A stretch of 64,000 nucleotides of DNA from Geosiphon pyriformis (GCA_016748015.1 JAAOMT010000372.1:303400-367399); one strand, 5' to 3'. Positions 1 through 10,955 are shown, counted from the first letter of the stretch. A program made the numbers and translations. The notes: generated by a model from the sequence alone, not told the origin.

Positions 1-774
1 GGTCTCAAACCAAGTAGTAAAAGAGATATTTTCTTCTCCAGCATTGGTTGGTGTCCATCTGATTATTCAGTATTGAGCATTGGCATCTGTTTCTTGTGAG
101 AACCAGGTAGCAGGAAAGCTTTGGAGATACCAACAATTTGGAACTTGTATTCTTCATCATACTGGTTGGCTGTAGCAGCTTTCTCAAAATCATTTAACCA
201 TTTAATTGGATCTTGTACATCACTTCTAAATAGTGGTAGTGAGGTATTGTTTCTTTATATCTTGGAGGGTGGCCAGAATGTTTGCTTGCATGGGGTCATT
301 AGCCATTTGTTTAGGGGTAACTGTTTATGTAGATGAGTTTGATTTACTTAATAAAAGGTCAAAAACAGAGGCAGTTTGGTAGCTTTCTTTTTCTGTTTCA
401 AAAGGAGTTTTAGTTGTTTGATGAACAGTAATCCAAATGTAGATTTGATGATTCAGATATTCGGAATTAGGGGGCTGTTTTTCAAAGATTGTGAAGTATA
501 AAAGTTGATTAATGCTGTTGTTTCTTTCTTCAAAGTTGTCTTCAAAATAAGCTTGATCAAAGTAATAAGTTGTATAAGCTGTATAGGTTTCAGCTAAATG
601 CTTATTCAGGAACCAGTTCCAAAAATCTTGGAATTGTCTACTGGATTGATTTTTAATGAAGAAACAAATCAAGCAGGAAGACAAAGAATTAAGTTCAATA
701 AAGTCTAAATTGTTTTTATTGTGTGCTTCAAAGTGTTCTTCTGATTGTTGTGGCAGGTATAAATAATCACTCAT
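1..774 (-). pseudogene. gag N-terminal part of A1
   Basis: An ATG at 774 opens a 149-codon frame beginning MSDYLYLPQQSEEHF. It is clearly homologous to the gag start of A5 (62509, MGDYSYLLQQ) and A2 (15073, MGDYSYLPQQ). The frame stops near 325. Gag wording continues leftward with further stops and a frame change, so this copy is broken. Family gag encodes the structural protein that packages element RNA. The zinc knuckle would lie off the window. Confidence 0.75.
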
Positions 775-804
775 ACAATAAAAAACAAAGTGGATTTTAA
801 CAAT

Positions 805-820
805 CTCACAAGGAGCACCA
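805..820 (-). other. Primer-binding site of A1
   Basis: Read on the minus strand, six bases after the 5' LTR comes TGGTGCTCCTTGTGAG. It begins TGG, the complement of a tRNA CCA end, and fits a 7-base acceptor plus a 5-base T-stem. The same site is at 15028-15044 in A2. The tRNA is not identified. Confidence 0.6.
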
Positions 821-826
821 CTTTTA

Positions 827-1554
827 TGTTACAGATTAAAGTAACAAGCTAATGGATAGCAAGTGAGAACAGGATTGTATGGTAATGAAAGGAATCAAAA
901 AGAATTCAACTTCAAAGAGCGAATTGAATAAGTATGGATTCAATATGTAAGATCAGTCTCATAAAATATCTCAGTCACTATACTTTTCAAAGATAACTGG
1001 AGAATCTGAAAGTAGAGGGATAGTCTGTACTATCAACAAATGATCATGCCTGGTATAATTCTATGTCTTACATTGGTGCTCTTAGAATTCAATATTAGGT
1101 ATTAGATGTACTCTTCAGTTATGTTTTATTCAATAATCTTCAAATACTGCAATTACACATTTCAGGAAAAGAGTAAGAAATAACCAACAAGTAATTTTTT
1201 ATTTTTAAGATGTTCAGATACTTGAAAGTAGGGAAAGAGAAATTAGTGATAAGAGAGAGATTGAGATGAAAGTTGTTATTTTATTTATTTGATTTTCTTG
1301 ATTTCTTATATGCTTTTCTATAGCTAAAAGAATCATTACTTATATAGTTATCAAAAGTGGTCAATAATCAGATCAATGGTCAGGTTAATGATCAGATCAA
1401 TAATTAGGTCAATGATCAGGTCATTAATCAGATCAATAGTCAGGTCATTAATCAGATCAATAATCACTTTCTAAAAATAGAATGGTTAATTTATATAACA
1501 TCAGTGGCTAATACATGTGATAATTAATAAGAAATATAAGTTTTAATCATAACA
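827..1554 (-). repeat. 5' LTR of A1
   Basis: 728-bp LTR that starts TGTTACAG and ends CATAACA on the plus strand. It aligns along its length with the LTRs of A2, A3 and A5. It contains a 12-bp tandem array at 1359-1467 and a TATATAG stretch beside it that may serve as a core promoter (inference). Confidence 0.88.
1359..1467. repeat. 12-bp tandem array inside LTR of A1
   Basis: About nine degenerate copies of a unit like GGTCAATGATCA, each carrying or nearly carrying the palindrome TGATCA. The unit number differs between LTR copies: about six in A2 and about two in the right LTR of A5 (63081-63108). Confidence 0.85.
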
Positions 1555-1765
1555 CTATGATTATCTTTTTGTTTTACATAATGTTCTCCAAAAGTTTTCT
1601 GATTTCTTTAGCTACTGCTTTCTCAATAGGCAATTTGGAAGCAGACATGTACACCCCAACTATATGCACACTGATTTTTCCTCTAAATCTCAACACTAAG
1701 TGTAACAGTCTTCCATGATATCCTCTAATTGTTTTCACATAATAAATCCAATATTTTTTAACCAG
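1555..1765 (-). pseudogene. LINE L0, middle of the AP-type endonuclease
   Basis: On the minus strand this encodes a stretch typical of the centre of a LINE endonuclease, including GRLLHLVLRFRGKISVHIVG and VYMSASKLPIEKAVAKEIRK. It continues in frame from the piece at 11867-12110 once B1 and one copy of its CCAG duplication are taken out. It is cut off on its 3' side by A1. One stop follows LLENIM. No catalytic residue can be judged in so short a piece. Confidence 0.75.
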
Positions 1766-2599
1766 TGTTACAGATAATTATTTGGGGTCTCAAATCAAAT
1801 AACAAATCTGTAACTTGGTGCTCAATATCTTGACAGTGCTAATAATACCAGTACATTGGTTGTATCTGAAAGTTTTTTAGAATTGAGTCTTTTGTATAAT
1901 GAACAGAGATTTTTTGTCAATATTATTCGCAGTTTTCTTATAAGTTGTTTCCTAATTTTTTTCTTAGCTTGGTGGCCAGATTTATTCTGGTATTCATGTC
2001 CTTTTGGTAAGCTATCCAATAATATATATATAATTCTACCCTTATTTCTGAGTCTTTTACCAGACTATCCATGATGTCAATAACTCAGTGCTTTAATCTT
2101 CAATTAAGTTTTAGTAAACAACCAAATCAAAATAAGAAAAAAAAATAAAAAGAAAGAAAATAAAAGAATAAGCCAAGGTGATAAACAAATTAATATCTCA
2201 TTAATAGCCATGATTAAGAGCTATTGGTCTAATGTGGTTAAGTATCAGTTACTATCAACATGAAGTGTTGATAGTGGAGAGTGAATGGAGATATGAAATA
2301 ATTATTTATTTGATGATTATGAATTGGAAGGTTGTTTTTATGAAATTTAGACTGGGAGAGTTTTTTCTCTACTTTTAACACTACTACTATATATATATAA
2401 TTGATGTTCTATGAAATTGCTCACATTTCCGAGTGATGTGCTATGATTTTTTGAACAATGCTCACATTGCTGAGTGATGTGCTCTAATTTTCTAATATTG
2501 CTTTATATTGTTAAGCAATGTGCTCACATGTTACATATCATTCTTTCATTGATCTACTATTCTCCTTATATCTGTTTTTTTCTTTTTTTATGAGTAACA
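1766..2599 (-). repeat. 3' LTR of B1
   Basis: 834-bp LTR from TGTTACAG to GAGTAACA, homologous to the 5' LTR at 10956-11866 and to the B2 LTRs. It is shorter than its partner mainly because the palindromic array (2416-2528) has fewer units. A TATATATATAATTG stretch at about 2389-2404 could be a TATA box. Confidence 0.92.
2416..2528. repeat. Palindromic tandem array in LTR of B1 (3 units)
   Basis: About three units of roughly 42 bp. Each is centred on a variant of CACATTGCT-G-AGCAATGTG, an inverted repeat with 9-bp arms and one central base, separated by a T-rich spacer. The partner LTR at 11608-11800 has about five. Confidence 0.85.
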
Positions 2600-3248
2600 T
2601 TATCTCATTTTTTTAATATTGAGCTCTGTTGAAATCTTTATTTTGAATTAATTCTAATACTTCTTTTTCAAGTATTGTTTGTTTGACTCTGTTTTTTATG
2701 TCTTCTACTTGTGTATTGTTTATTCTTCCTCATTGGTTAATGGTTATGGTTTTTATTTTAGAGTGTAACAATATTTCTGGGTTGTTCCAAAATATGTTGT
2801 GTAGTTGGTACATTGTTTTAACATATAGTGTTGAATTTGTTTTCTTTCCAATAAATTTTTCAATTTGTTGTATTATGTCTTAGTTGAATATTCTCTTGGA
2901 TTTGTCAGTATACAACTCCTGAATATTCAACTTTTGACTTAACTGATAGTAACAATATAATATTAGAAGTTGTTTTGTTCATTGCTTTCAATTCTCTTTT
3001 GTAAGTTCTTCTGTTGGTGTCATAATAGATATTTTCCCAAAAATGTTCTTTACTTTTTCTATTATGTTGTCTAACCAGTTTTTATCATTTTTTAGTAACC
3101 GCTGATGTGGTGTATTCTTGGTTTTTCTTTTAGTGTTTTGATAGCAAATTGTTTGGTTATTAATGATAATTTCCATGTTTAAAGATTGTTGACTTAAGGC
3201 CTGGAATAATTGTTGAGCTATGGCATGAATATGATCTGGTATTTCCAT
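2600..3248 (-). pseudogene. Post-integrase extension of B1 pol (ORF3-like)
   Basis: A protein region of about 210 residues follows integrase and runs to the 3' LTR. The first 86 codons (from MEIPDHIHAIAQQLF at 3248) are open and share the integrase frame, with no stop between them and QRQPRK just upstream. So this may be a C-terminal pol domain rather than a separate gene. Later parts have TGA/TAG/TAA stops but keep readable segments such as QVEDIKNRVKQTILEKEVLE. No transmembrane segment or known envelope feature is visible. By eye it shares spaced similarity with ORF3 of family A (a QTI stretch, a basic patch, then a DK-x-x-L helix), which is tentative. Confidence 0.55.
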
Positions 3249-3299
3249 TTTTCTTGGTTGCCTTTGTTGTGTATACTGTGTCTTTATATACTCTTTTAT

Positions 3300-4480
3300 T
3301 GTTTAATTTTATATGTTTGGTCCAATGATTATAATTGGTTCCAAATCTCGTGGAATCTCATCTGGTTAAACTAGTATTTGTTGTACTCCTAATTGTGGAA
3401 TGTTATTGGTGGATGATGATGCTATTTGGTGATATGGTTTCAGTTGATCACCATGTGCTGCTTTGGTTAAGATTTTGTTGTTCTATCTTAGTTTATAAGC
3501 TCTATTTCCAAGAATTTCTTCTATGTGAAATGGTCTATTCCATTTGGGATCAAATTTTCCACTTTATTGTTTTTCCACTTTGGTACAATGTAGAAGTATT
3601 TTGTCTCCAATCTTGAATTCAACTGGTTTATCTGGTAATTGGTTATTGTGTCGTTCTTTTTGCTTTTTTTGAGACTTTTGAATGTTATCAGTTGCTTTTT
3701 GTCATCTGTTTTTTAGTGTTTCTATTAGGTTGTATGTTTTTCTCAACAATGTTTCTTGAAAATTAGTTTCTGTTATTGGTTCTGTTGGATATGTGCTGAC
3801 CTCTCTTTCAACTAGTAATGTTGCTGTCCTATCATATACCAATTTAAATGGTGTTGCTTGTGTAGTTTCTTGTCTCATTGTCCGATAAGCAAATAATACT
3901 GATGGTATAAACAAATTCCATTCATCTTGGTTTTTTTGACTGATTTTGGCAATTGCTTTACACAGTGTTCTGTTAAACCTTTTGACTAGTTCATTTGTTT
4001 GTGGATAATATGGTGATGATAATGGTTTTTTTATTCCAAATCTCTGACTTAATTCTGTTAATGTTCTATTCACAAAATAAGTTTCTTAATCTGATAGTAG
4101 TTCTTTTGAACATCTATGTTGACATATCAAATCTTGATAAACAAATTCGGCAATGGATTCTGCATCTGCTCTTTGAATGGCTTTTGCTTCTGGCCATTTA
4201 GTAAGATAATCCATGGCTATTGCAATATATCTGTTGCTTTTACTAGTAATTGTTAATGGTCTGACTAAGTCAATTTCAATGCAATCAAATAATTGTCTCA
4301 CTTTGATTGGTCTTAATAGTTCACTTGGTCTTGTTCCTCCTCTTTTTTGACAAGCATCACAATTTTGAACATATTGGATAATGTCTGAATACATTAATGG
4401 CCAATAATATCTTTTTTTGGTTCTTTCTATGGTCGCTTCTTTATAAAAATATTCTGCTATTGGATCTGAGTGCATGTTGA
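3300..4480 (-). pseudogene. Integrase of B1
   Basis: The zinc-finger half reads MHSDPIAEYFYKEAT...CDACQKRG. The family's second His is Tyr here (C to T). The core keeps one Asp in IEIDLVRPL and a second in SKELLSD. Near 4085 a stop follows. The next segment has SPYYPQTNELVKRFNRTL, where the catalytic Glu of the usual GLVERFN is Lys. A long C-terminal domain leads into the extension at 2600-3248. Ty3/gypsy integrase inserts the cDNA; this copy cannot. Confidence 0.85.
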
Positions 4481-4681
4481 ATAATATTGTCTCTTTCTCT
4501 GGTTCTGTGATTACTCTAATTGGTTGATTTGGATTTCTTCTGTTCTTCTGGTAAAGTATATTTTAATGATTGATAAAATATTTTGATTGTTGTTTTATGT
4601 TGTTTTGTTTCTTTTGAGATAATTTCTCCTTGAACAATTGAGTATTTATATAATGCTGGAGTTGTTGGTATTTTTGTGTGT

Positions 4682-5100
4682 TCATTTTTTGTTATATTTT
4701 TGGGTTGAAATGTTTTTAGATTTGGTATTTCCATTGTTTTTTCTCTTTTTATAATGTACTGTATAATTAAATAGTGAAAGTTCTATTTTCCATCTGACAT
4801 GGCAATTATCTGCAAATTTTTGTTTCTGGATTGAAGTCAATTCTTTGTGATTAGTATACACTTCAAACTTTTGACTCAAGTATTCCTTCCATTTGATGAC
4901 AGCCTAATAGATAGCTAAGTGTTCTAGTGCTGGAGTTCTATAGTTCTTCTTAACTGGACTTAAGCTTCTACTGGTATAAGCTACTGGATGTTCTCTTTCA
5001 TCTGATTTTTTCTGTGATAGTACTGCTCCCAATGCTTGACCTAATGCATTAGTGGTGATTATGAATGGTTTGCTGTAATCTGGATACATTAATACTGGGG
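4682..5100 (-). pseudogene. RNase H of B1
   Basis: Starts as MYPDYSKPFIITTNALGQAL followed by HPVAYTSRSLSPVKKNY, the typical Ty3/gypsy RNase H opening that follows RT. The first catalytic Asp (TTDASG in the family) is Asn. Stops and frame changes follow near 4903 and 4740, where the C-terminal part with FEVYTNHKEL and NYTVHYKKRK is still recognisable. Confidence 0.8.
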
Positions 5101-6048
5101 CTTAGATAAGCTTTCTTCTTAATGTGTCAAATGCTTTTTGTTGAGCTTTGATCCATTCATACTTCACATTCTTGGTCTGTAGATGGTAAAGTGGCTGAGC
5201 CAGTTTTGAAAAATCTTTAATAAAACAGTGATAATAGTCTGTGAAACCTAAAAATGCTTTTAGTTCTGTCAAGTGGGTTGGTACCGAAAAGTTCTTAACT
5301 ACTTCAATCTTGTCTGAATCTGTTTTGATTCCATCTTTGCTCACTACATGTCCCAAAAACTTGAGTTCAGTTCTTCCAAAGAAATATTTGGTTGTGTTTA
5401 GTTTCAATCCTGCTCTTCTCAACCTTTTAAACACTTGTTGGAGATAATGCAGATGATCATCAAATGTTTTTGAGAACACATTGGTGTTATCCAAGTATAC
5501 GACTACTGATTTCCATAGTAATCTAGTATAGACAATTTTTATGAGCCATTGAAATATTGCTGGAGCATTTATCAAGCCAAATGACATGACTTCAAACTCA
5601 AAATTTTCTTTTCTTGTGGTGAATGCTGTTTTTCTTTGTCAGCTGGATCTATGGCTACTTGTCAGTAACCACTATCTAAATCTAGTGTTGAGAATCATTT
5701 ATTTCCTCCAAAAGCATCGAATAGTTCTTGGATCTTTGGAGTTAGATAGCTATTATCTTTTGTTACTCCATTCAGTTTCTGGTAGTCTACACAAAAACGG
5801 ATTTTCCCATTTTTCTTATGAACCAGTACTACTGGTGATGACCATAGACTCATTGATGGCTGAATTAGCCCATTGTTTAGCATTTGGTTAATTTTTTGAC
5901 AAATGATCTCATGGCTAGCTGGTAGTACTCTATATGCTCTTTGTTTAATTAGCATTGTATCTCCAGTCTTGATTTGATGCTGGATAATGTTGGTTTGGCC
6001 AAATTCATTTTCGCTGGCAAAAATGTCATTGAAATTGTTGAGTAACAT
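5101..6048 (-). pseudogene. Reverse transcriptase of B1
   Basis: From 6048 the fingers and palm read GLIQPSMSLWSSPVVLVHKK, RFCVDYQKLN and then, after 5694, STLDLDSGY with two Trp codons changed to TGA. A one-base deletion in an A run near 5640 shifts the frame. The next ORF (5587-5102) carries MSFGLINAPAIFQ and the catalytic motif as VVVYLDNTNVFSK: the second Asp of YLDD is Asn. The enzyme that copies element RNA to DNA is therefore dead in this copy. Confidence 0.9.
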
Positions 6049-6597
6049 CTTGAGTTACATTGGTTGAAGTGGATCTAGATTTCCTATGTTCATCTGTTTC
6101 AATTGTTCTGATTAGAGCAGATAACATTCACTTCTTTCATAGATGGTTTGTGATGTAATGTCCACATATCTGCAAAGCTGTAGAAAATTTGGAATGTGGT
6201 TTGGTGGTTAATCTTCAACTTCAGTGGTTAAATATCCAATAATAGTTCTCTTTGGTATTTTGATGACACTTCCAGTTGTGTTGTAGATAGGAATTTTGAT
6301 ATTTTTGGGGCTTTTGACTGATATGTAGAGATTAGTGAGTTCAATTTTTCCTGATTTGCAAATGGTGATTTGTACTTCAAACAACTGAGTTTGATTCTTT
6401 ACTTCTCTTTTTATGGCTAACTTATACTAGTCATATGGTGGAATGAAAATTGTTTAATGGGTTGAGATAATTTCTTCTTTGTCAACAATTTTTTTCTTTG
6501 TCATATTAACTAGTATATCTATTCTACCCATTGATCCAAATCTCTGTATCTCTCTTGCTGTTATACCTAATTTTTCTCTCTTTCCCACTAAAACTAA

Positions 6598-6918
6598 CTA
6601 AACTATCTTTACCAGAGGTAAGAATATTGCTTGTGCTATCTTTTCATTTGGTTCTATAATATAGGTCTTTTCTGAGTTATTTTGTAACATGGTAATAATA
6701 TTTTTTACATATTCCACATTAATTATTCCTCTTCTGATGTTGATTCTTTTTTTTGCTAAACTACTTCTAGATGCTAATTGGATCATGGTTGTTGCTGGAA
6801 TTTCCAGAGCTATTTTGAGATCAATACATGTGCATGAATTTGGTTTCAATTTAATGGCTTCTTTTTCCAGATATCTCAGATCAAACCCTGCATCAGTATC
6901 ATGTGCACATTCTGGCAT
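6598..6918 (-). pseudogene. dUTPase domain in B1 pol
   Basis: A trimeric dUTPase fold can be read in one open 106-codon stretch in the same frame as PR and RT. Motif 1 is AHDTDAGFDL and motif 2 is ASRSSLAKK. Motif 3 is altered to GIINVEYVKNI, where the family has a GxxDxxY core, so the catalytic Asp is gone. Motif 4 is EPNEKIAQAIFL. dUTPase converts dUTP to dUMP and so keeps uracil out of newly made cDNA. Here it lies between the protease and RT, an unusual place for a fungal Ty3/gypsy element. The glycine-rich motif 5 is not seen before the stop at about 6597. Confidence 0.85.
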
Positions 6919-6954
6919 AATACCTTCATTATTATCACTATATTATTTGAGTGT

Positions 6955-7850
6955 CTATTTTTTAAAAAGATCAGGAAGTACAATAAATGTTTCAGGATTT
7001 GAATTGGAGTTTGAATTGTCATAATTTTTGTTGCTATTTGGAGTGGAGCTGAAACCATTGTTTTTGTCATTGTTGTTGTCAGAGTTTGAATCAGGATTGA
7101 AAGTTGATTCCAATTCTGATGCACAGTTGTTGATTGGTTCTTCCTTTTCTGGGATCATGTAGATCATGCATGGTGGTAGATTGTGAATAAGGTCACACTC
7201 ATTACAATACTGGAAGTTACATGGAATCAAACAGTGGTCACATAGTTAAGTGTTGATTTTTTCCAAGCATTGTTTCTGCTCTTTTATTGTTAGTGCTAAT
7301 TGCTGGTAATGTTCATGGAATTCTTCCAGGTCATCCTTGATGTTGCCAAAGACATTGAAAGTTTGGACGTATTTGGGTTCAGGAAGAGATAAAGGATTGT
7401 TTTTTATTTCCAGTAATTCACTGGTTGTCGTGCCTTCTGTTTTTACATATACTATTCTCCAAAGTTCATGTTTGTCATAGAGATATTCTTCCAATCATCA
7501 TAGTGCTCTTTTCCATGCATTGTCAATTGGTGTTTTCTTGCATACCCAGTCATTTATTAAGATGGTGTATTGGCATGTCTCATTGCACATTCCTCCTTGC
7601 CCAAGAATGTCATTCCACATTCCTTCGTCAGACAAGATAGTTTTACATGTGAGACATGATTGGTTGTCCCACTTTCCTTGTTATTTCAGTCATTCAAAGC
7701 ACTCTATGATGCATGAACAGCAGTAGAATCTGGTGGCAGTGAAGTATTCTTTGTTATCACTACAGCATGTGCTCATTGATGACAATTTCTTGTCACAATC
7801 AACACATACCAGTTTTGGGTGGTGATAACCTAATGGTGGTGGTAAAGTGT
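6955..7850 (-). pseudogene. Cys-rich zinc-ribbon region of B1 pol
   Basis: Between protease and dUTPase the protein has three Cys clusters: CVDC...TCC...CCSCIIEC (about 7690-7840), CLTC with later CNETC (about 7580-7660), and CDHCLIPCNFQYCNEC (about 7190-7245). They are separated by acidic, Asn/Ser-rich linkers such as FNPDSNSDNNNDKNNG. Spacings of C-x2-C fit zinc ribbons. Several stops interrupt the region. Function is unknown; RNA, DNA or protein binding is possible. The acidic Asn/Asp tract is also kept in B2 at 22986-23192. Confidence 0.65.
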
Positions 7851-8229
7851 AAGCATATAGACTATAAGTGCTGTTGGTGGGTGTTGTTTTCTTTTTTTTC
7901 TCTTTTTCTTTCCTCTTACTATTATCATCTGTCTACTCCCAAGTTAATTTATTCTGGTCATTGTCGATTTCCCAGGTTTGGTCAGTATTCTAGGTAAGTT
8001 TGGTCTCCTTCTGTTTTCCTTTGCCATTGTTGTCCCAGAAGAGTATAGGTAATAGTTTGTTGTGATCTTTGTTGGCCCAGAATACTTGATAAGCTTCTCA
8101 GGTAGGTTTCTTATTTTCTTCTTCTATTTTGATGAGTGGAGTTGTTGAGTTGGTGGTTTTGAAGTGGTCACACATGGCTGGTACACATGTGTGTTGACTG
8201 TTTTGACTGAGTTGTAATTCTTGAGTGGT

Positions 8230-8775
8230 CTAATCGAGTATGGCATTAGTTTTGGATAACCAATTATTGCCTACCAATGTTTGATATTGGGTTGCTTCTA
8301 TCACTAGGACTTTGATGAGAGTAATAATGCCATTGACTTTGAAAGGGAAGTTGTCGATTTCACCAATGAGAGTTTTGGTTGCTCTATTGGCAGTTATAAT
8401 CCTGGTGCTGGCAGTGCAATCAACTTGGCAACCTAATTGGTCCATGAGTTGTTTTGTAATTATGCTGCCAGCTGATCCACTGTCTAAAATCAGTTTAATA
8501 GAGTGGCTATCAACTTTGGCATCAGTGTATATGGCAGTAATGGGTTTTTCTTCCAGAGCGGCTCCACTAAATAATGGCATGATTGATGGTTCTTTGAGTT
8601 TAAACAGGAAGATGGCGTCCAGTGATTCATTCTCAGTGATGGTTGCTGGCGGAATGTTGCTGGTAAGTGTTGAATATTGGTTGGTTTCCAGATTATTGGG
8701 TTGGGCATCTTCTGGGGTGACCAGAAGATTTAAATAGTTCTGGAAATTCGGGTTTTGGGCATACCCAGTGCCCAA
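8230..8775 (-). pseudogene. Aspartic protease domain of B1
   Basis: An open stretch of 181 codons. The retropepsin-like motif LILDSGSAGSIITKQLMDQL has its catalytic D-S-G at 8476-8484. A flap-like region follows, then the conserved end LVGNNWLSKTNAILD. The protease cuts the gag-pol polyprotein. It is in the same frame as gag upstream and dUTPase downstream. The stretch itself has no stop and keeps the active-site residues. Confidence 0.85.
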
Positions 8776-8919
8776 ATTCTATTGTTGAGAGCCTAATGAT
8801 TGTGCTGTAGAACTGGGGATCAGTTAATGGACTACTATTGACAATCTCCAGTTTTGTTGGGTCAATCTTGGCTTTTGGATTCTATTTTAAAGTAAGTTCT
8901 GTGACAGTGTTTGAATTTG

Positions 8920-10893
8920 TTGGGGCTAATATATTACCTGGGGCTGCGGCTGATAAATGGATTGTGGCTGTGGCTGATAAATTGCTGGTGTCATTGGTTG
9001 ATAAATTGGCATTTGATATACTGGTGGTTGATAAAGTGGCTGCTACATCATAGATAAGTAATTCTGATGGTATGACTCTGAGTTCGGTGGGTTATTCGAA
9101 ATGTGAAACTGGCGATTGGGATTTTGATATTGATTTTCCGATCATTGGTTATTTAAGCGATAACAGCAATCAATTTGTAGATGTCCTTGTTTACCACAAT
9201 AGTGGCAAACACGTGTTTCCTGTTGTCACTGTTGATTGGTCAATGATGATAGACACAACTGATTCTGGAAATGATTCACATTTCTGGAATTATTGCATCG
9301 TTGTGATGGTTGATAAATTGCACGATTGTCAGCTAAGTATTCTTCTAATTTCTGATTGATGGAATTACTAAATTGTTTCAATTTGGAATCCAATTCAGAT
9401 GATCCATTCATTACTAGATTAATGGCTTGGGCATGGTTAGCTTCAAGTTCAGTGGCTTTAAAATCTCTGGCATTTGTGATGGTTACTTGTAGATTGATGA
9501 GATACATTGGACATACGCGTTGCAGAATGCTACTGCATAATCCGCGAATAAACTGATTTAGGATCTGGGCTACTGTGAAATAATTGGGGTCAATGGCTTG
9601 GATCTTGTGCAGATTCCTGTGAAAGTGTTCTAAGTAAGTAGTGACTGCTTTATTTTCTCCTTGTTTGATGGTAGTAAAAGTGTTTGCTAGCCTGTTAATG
9701 CTGTTATTATTGCTGAAATATCTTAAGAACTCTATTTTGAATGTATTGAAATCTTAGAGTTTGTTGACCAGACTTTAGTACCATAAATTGGCAGTATTTT
9801 GGAAAAAATATCAGATGGCTTACATGGCTCTGGTGTCATTCCAGCCATTAGCTGCAATGGTTTTCTTCATATCATTTAGCCATACTTGGGTGTCATTCTC
9901 TTTGCCAGTAAATTTTTTGAGTTTGGCTATTAGTGCATATGCCATTGGATCTAAGTTGGATTGTGGTGGTTGTTGAAGTGATATTAGTGGCTGTTGAATC
10001 TGCTGGTGTGGTTGTTGTAGTGGCTGGCCAATCGGTTCAACTGGTAGTGGGTTAATGACAATAATAGGAGGTAGGTCTGGTTGATTAATTAGATCGAAGT
10101 TCTGATTGTTTTGATTTGGCAGTGGTTGAATATTTGGAGTTTCGATTTCCAGGTTTTCTAAATTTGAATTTTGCTGGGTTTGAAGATTCAAGATTCCAAA
10201 TTCCGAGTTTTCCATAATCAGATTCTGGTAAGTAAATTCCTGATTTTTAGATTTTTCTTCTTCTTTTTCTTCTGATTCTGTTATTTTCCAAGGACTCATA
10301 TTTCTGAAATCTGGTTGAGATAATGGTGATCAAAATCCTGATGGCGTTGATGATCGCAATTTAAATCCTTCAAAGTAATTACTGTATGGTCCTAATAACT
10401 CTGCTTTTTGTTGTTTACTTTGAAATGGGAAGTGTCCAAAGGTTAATGTTGCGTTTGATGTGAATGTGTCTGTTGATGAGATGTTAATGGCACTTTTGGG
10501 TGTATAATAGTATGATAGATGGGTAGGTGATTCAACTCAAGTTTTCTTCCAATTGGGTGGTTAGATTTGTTTTGGTGTTACTGCTGGAGTTTGCAATCTT
10601 CCTTTGTTTTTATCTGCATAGATAATAGGGAATTGTTGTTGTGTATACCTTTCAATAGTTTGATTGATTTTCTTAATAATTGGGGCAAAACTGTAGTTTC
10701 TTGGTAAGCTGGTATGTTAAAATAATTCTGTATAAAAATTTTCTCTTGCAGATTCAATGTTAACTGTTCCTCCTAAGCAGGCTGATTCCGCTGGGAAATG
10801 ATTATTGTTCAATCCTAATTGTTGACTGTACTGTTGAAATAAGAATTTGGCGAATCCTAAATGGTTTATTCCTATAATTTCTGATTCTGCCAC
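8920..10893 (-). pseudogene. gag of B1 with zinc knuckle
   Basis: Coding wording begins near 10893 (the likely ATG is now GTG) with VAESEIIGINHLGFAKFLFQ. After stops, the longest open piece runs 10299-9820, rich in Gln, Asn and Pro and ending in a capsid-like segment (LKKFTGKENDTQVWLND). A second piece at 9507-9226 contains the capsid C-terminal part. A CCHC knuckle CHYCGKQGHLQIDC is at 9166-9207. It is followed by a run of YQP repeats (about 8930-9050) that leads in frame towards the protease. Gag forms the particle and binds RNA. Confidence 0.85.
9166..9207 (-). other. CCHC zinc knuckle of B1 gag
   Basis: Fourteen codons with C-x2-C-x4-H-x4-C (CHYCGKQGHLQIDC); all four zinc ligands are intact. 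Confidence 0.9.
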
Positions 10894-10936
10894 TTTTAGA
10901 TGATTGTTGATGGTGCTGGTTCTCTGTAGGATTATA

Positions 10937-10953
10937 TCTTACAGAAAGCATCA
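10937..10953 (-). other. Primer-binding site of B1 (decayed)
   Basis: Two bases after the 5' LTR, on the minus strand, is TGATGCTTTCTGTAAGA. B2 has the less mutated TGGTGCTCTCTGTGAGA (23895-23911). The B1 site carries transitions. Confidence 0.55.
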
Positions 10954-10955
10954 AA

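Larger units (their letters stand above)
1..1554 (-). mobile_element. Ty3/gypsy family A, copy A1 (cut by window edge)
   Basis: This is the 5' end of a minus-strand LTR retrotransposon: 5' LTR at 827-1554, primer-binding site at 805-820 and the start of gag below 774. The rest lies left of the window. The sequence matches the complete copy A5 (55544-63193) in order and wording. It is inserted in the LINE piece at 1555-1765. The 3' LTR is not visible, so the target duplication cannot be tested; the candidate duplicated bases on this side are CTAT at 1555-1558. Confidence 0.85.

Noticed and set aside
1359-1467. Possible CRISPR-like array
   Set aside because: Units are contiguous, degenerate and 12 bp long with no spacers, and the host is eukaryotic.
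8312-8737. 141-codon plus-strand open frame opposite the B1 protease
   Set aside because: The minus frame holds a clear aspartic protease; the plus frame is its shadow with no recognisable motif.
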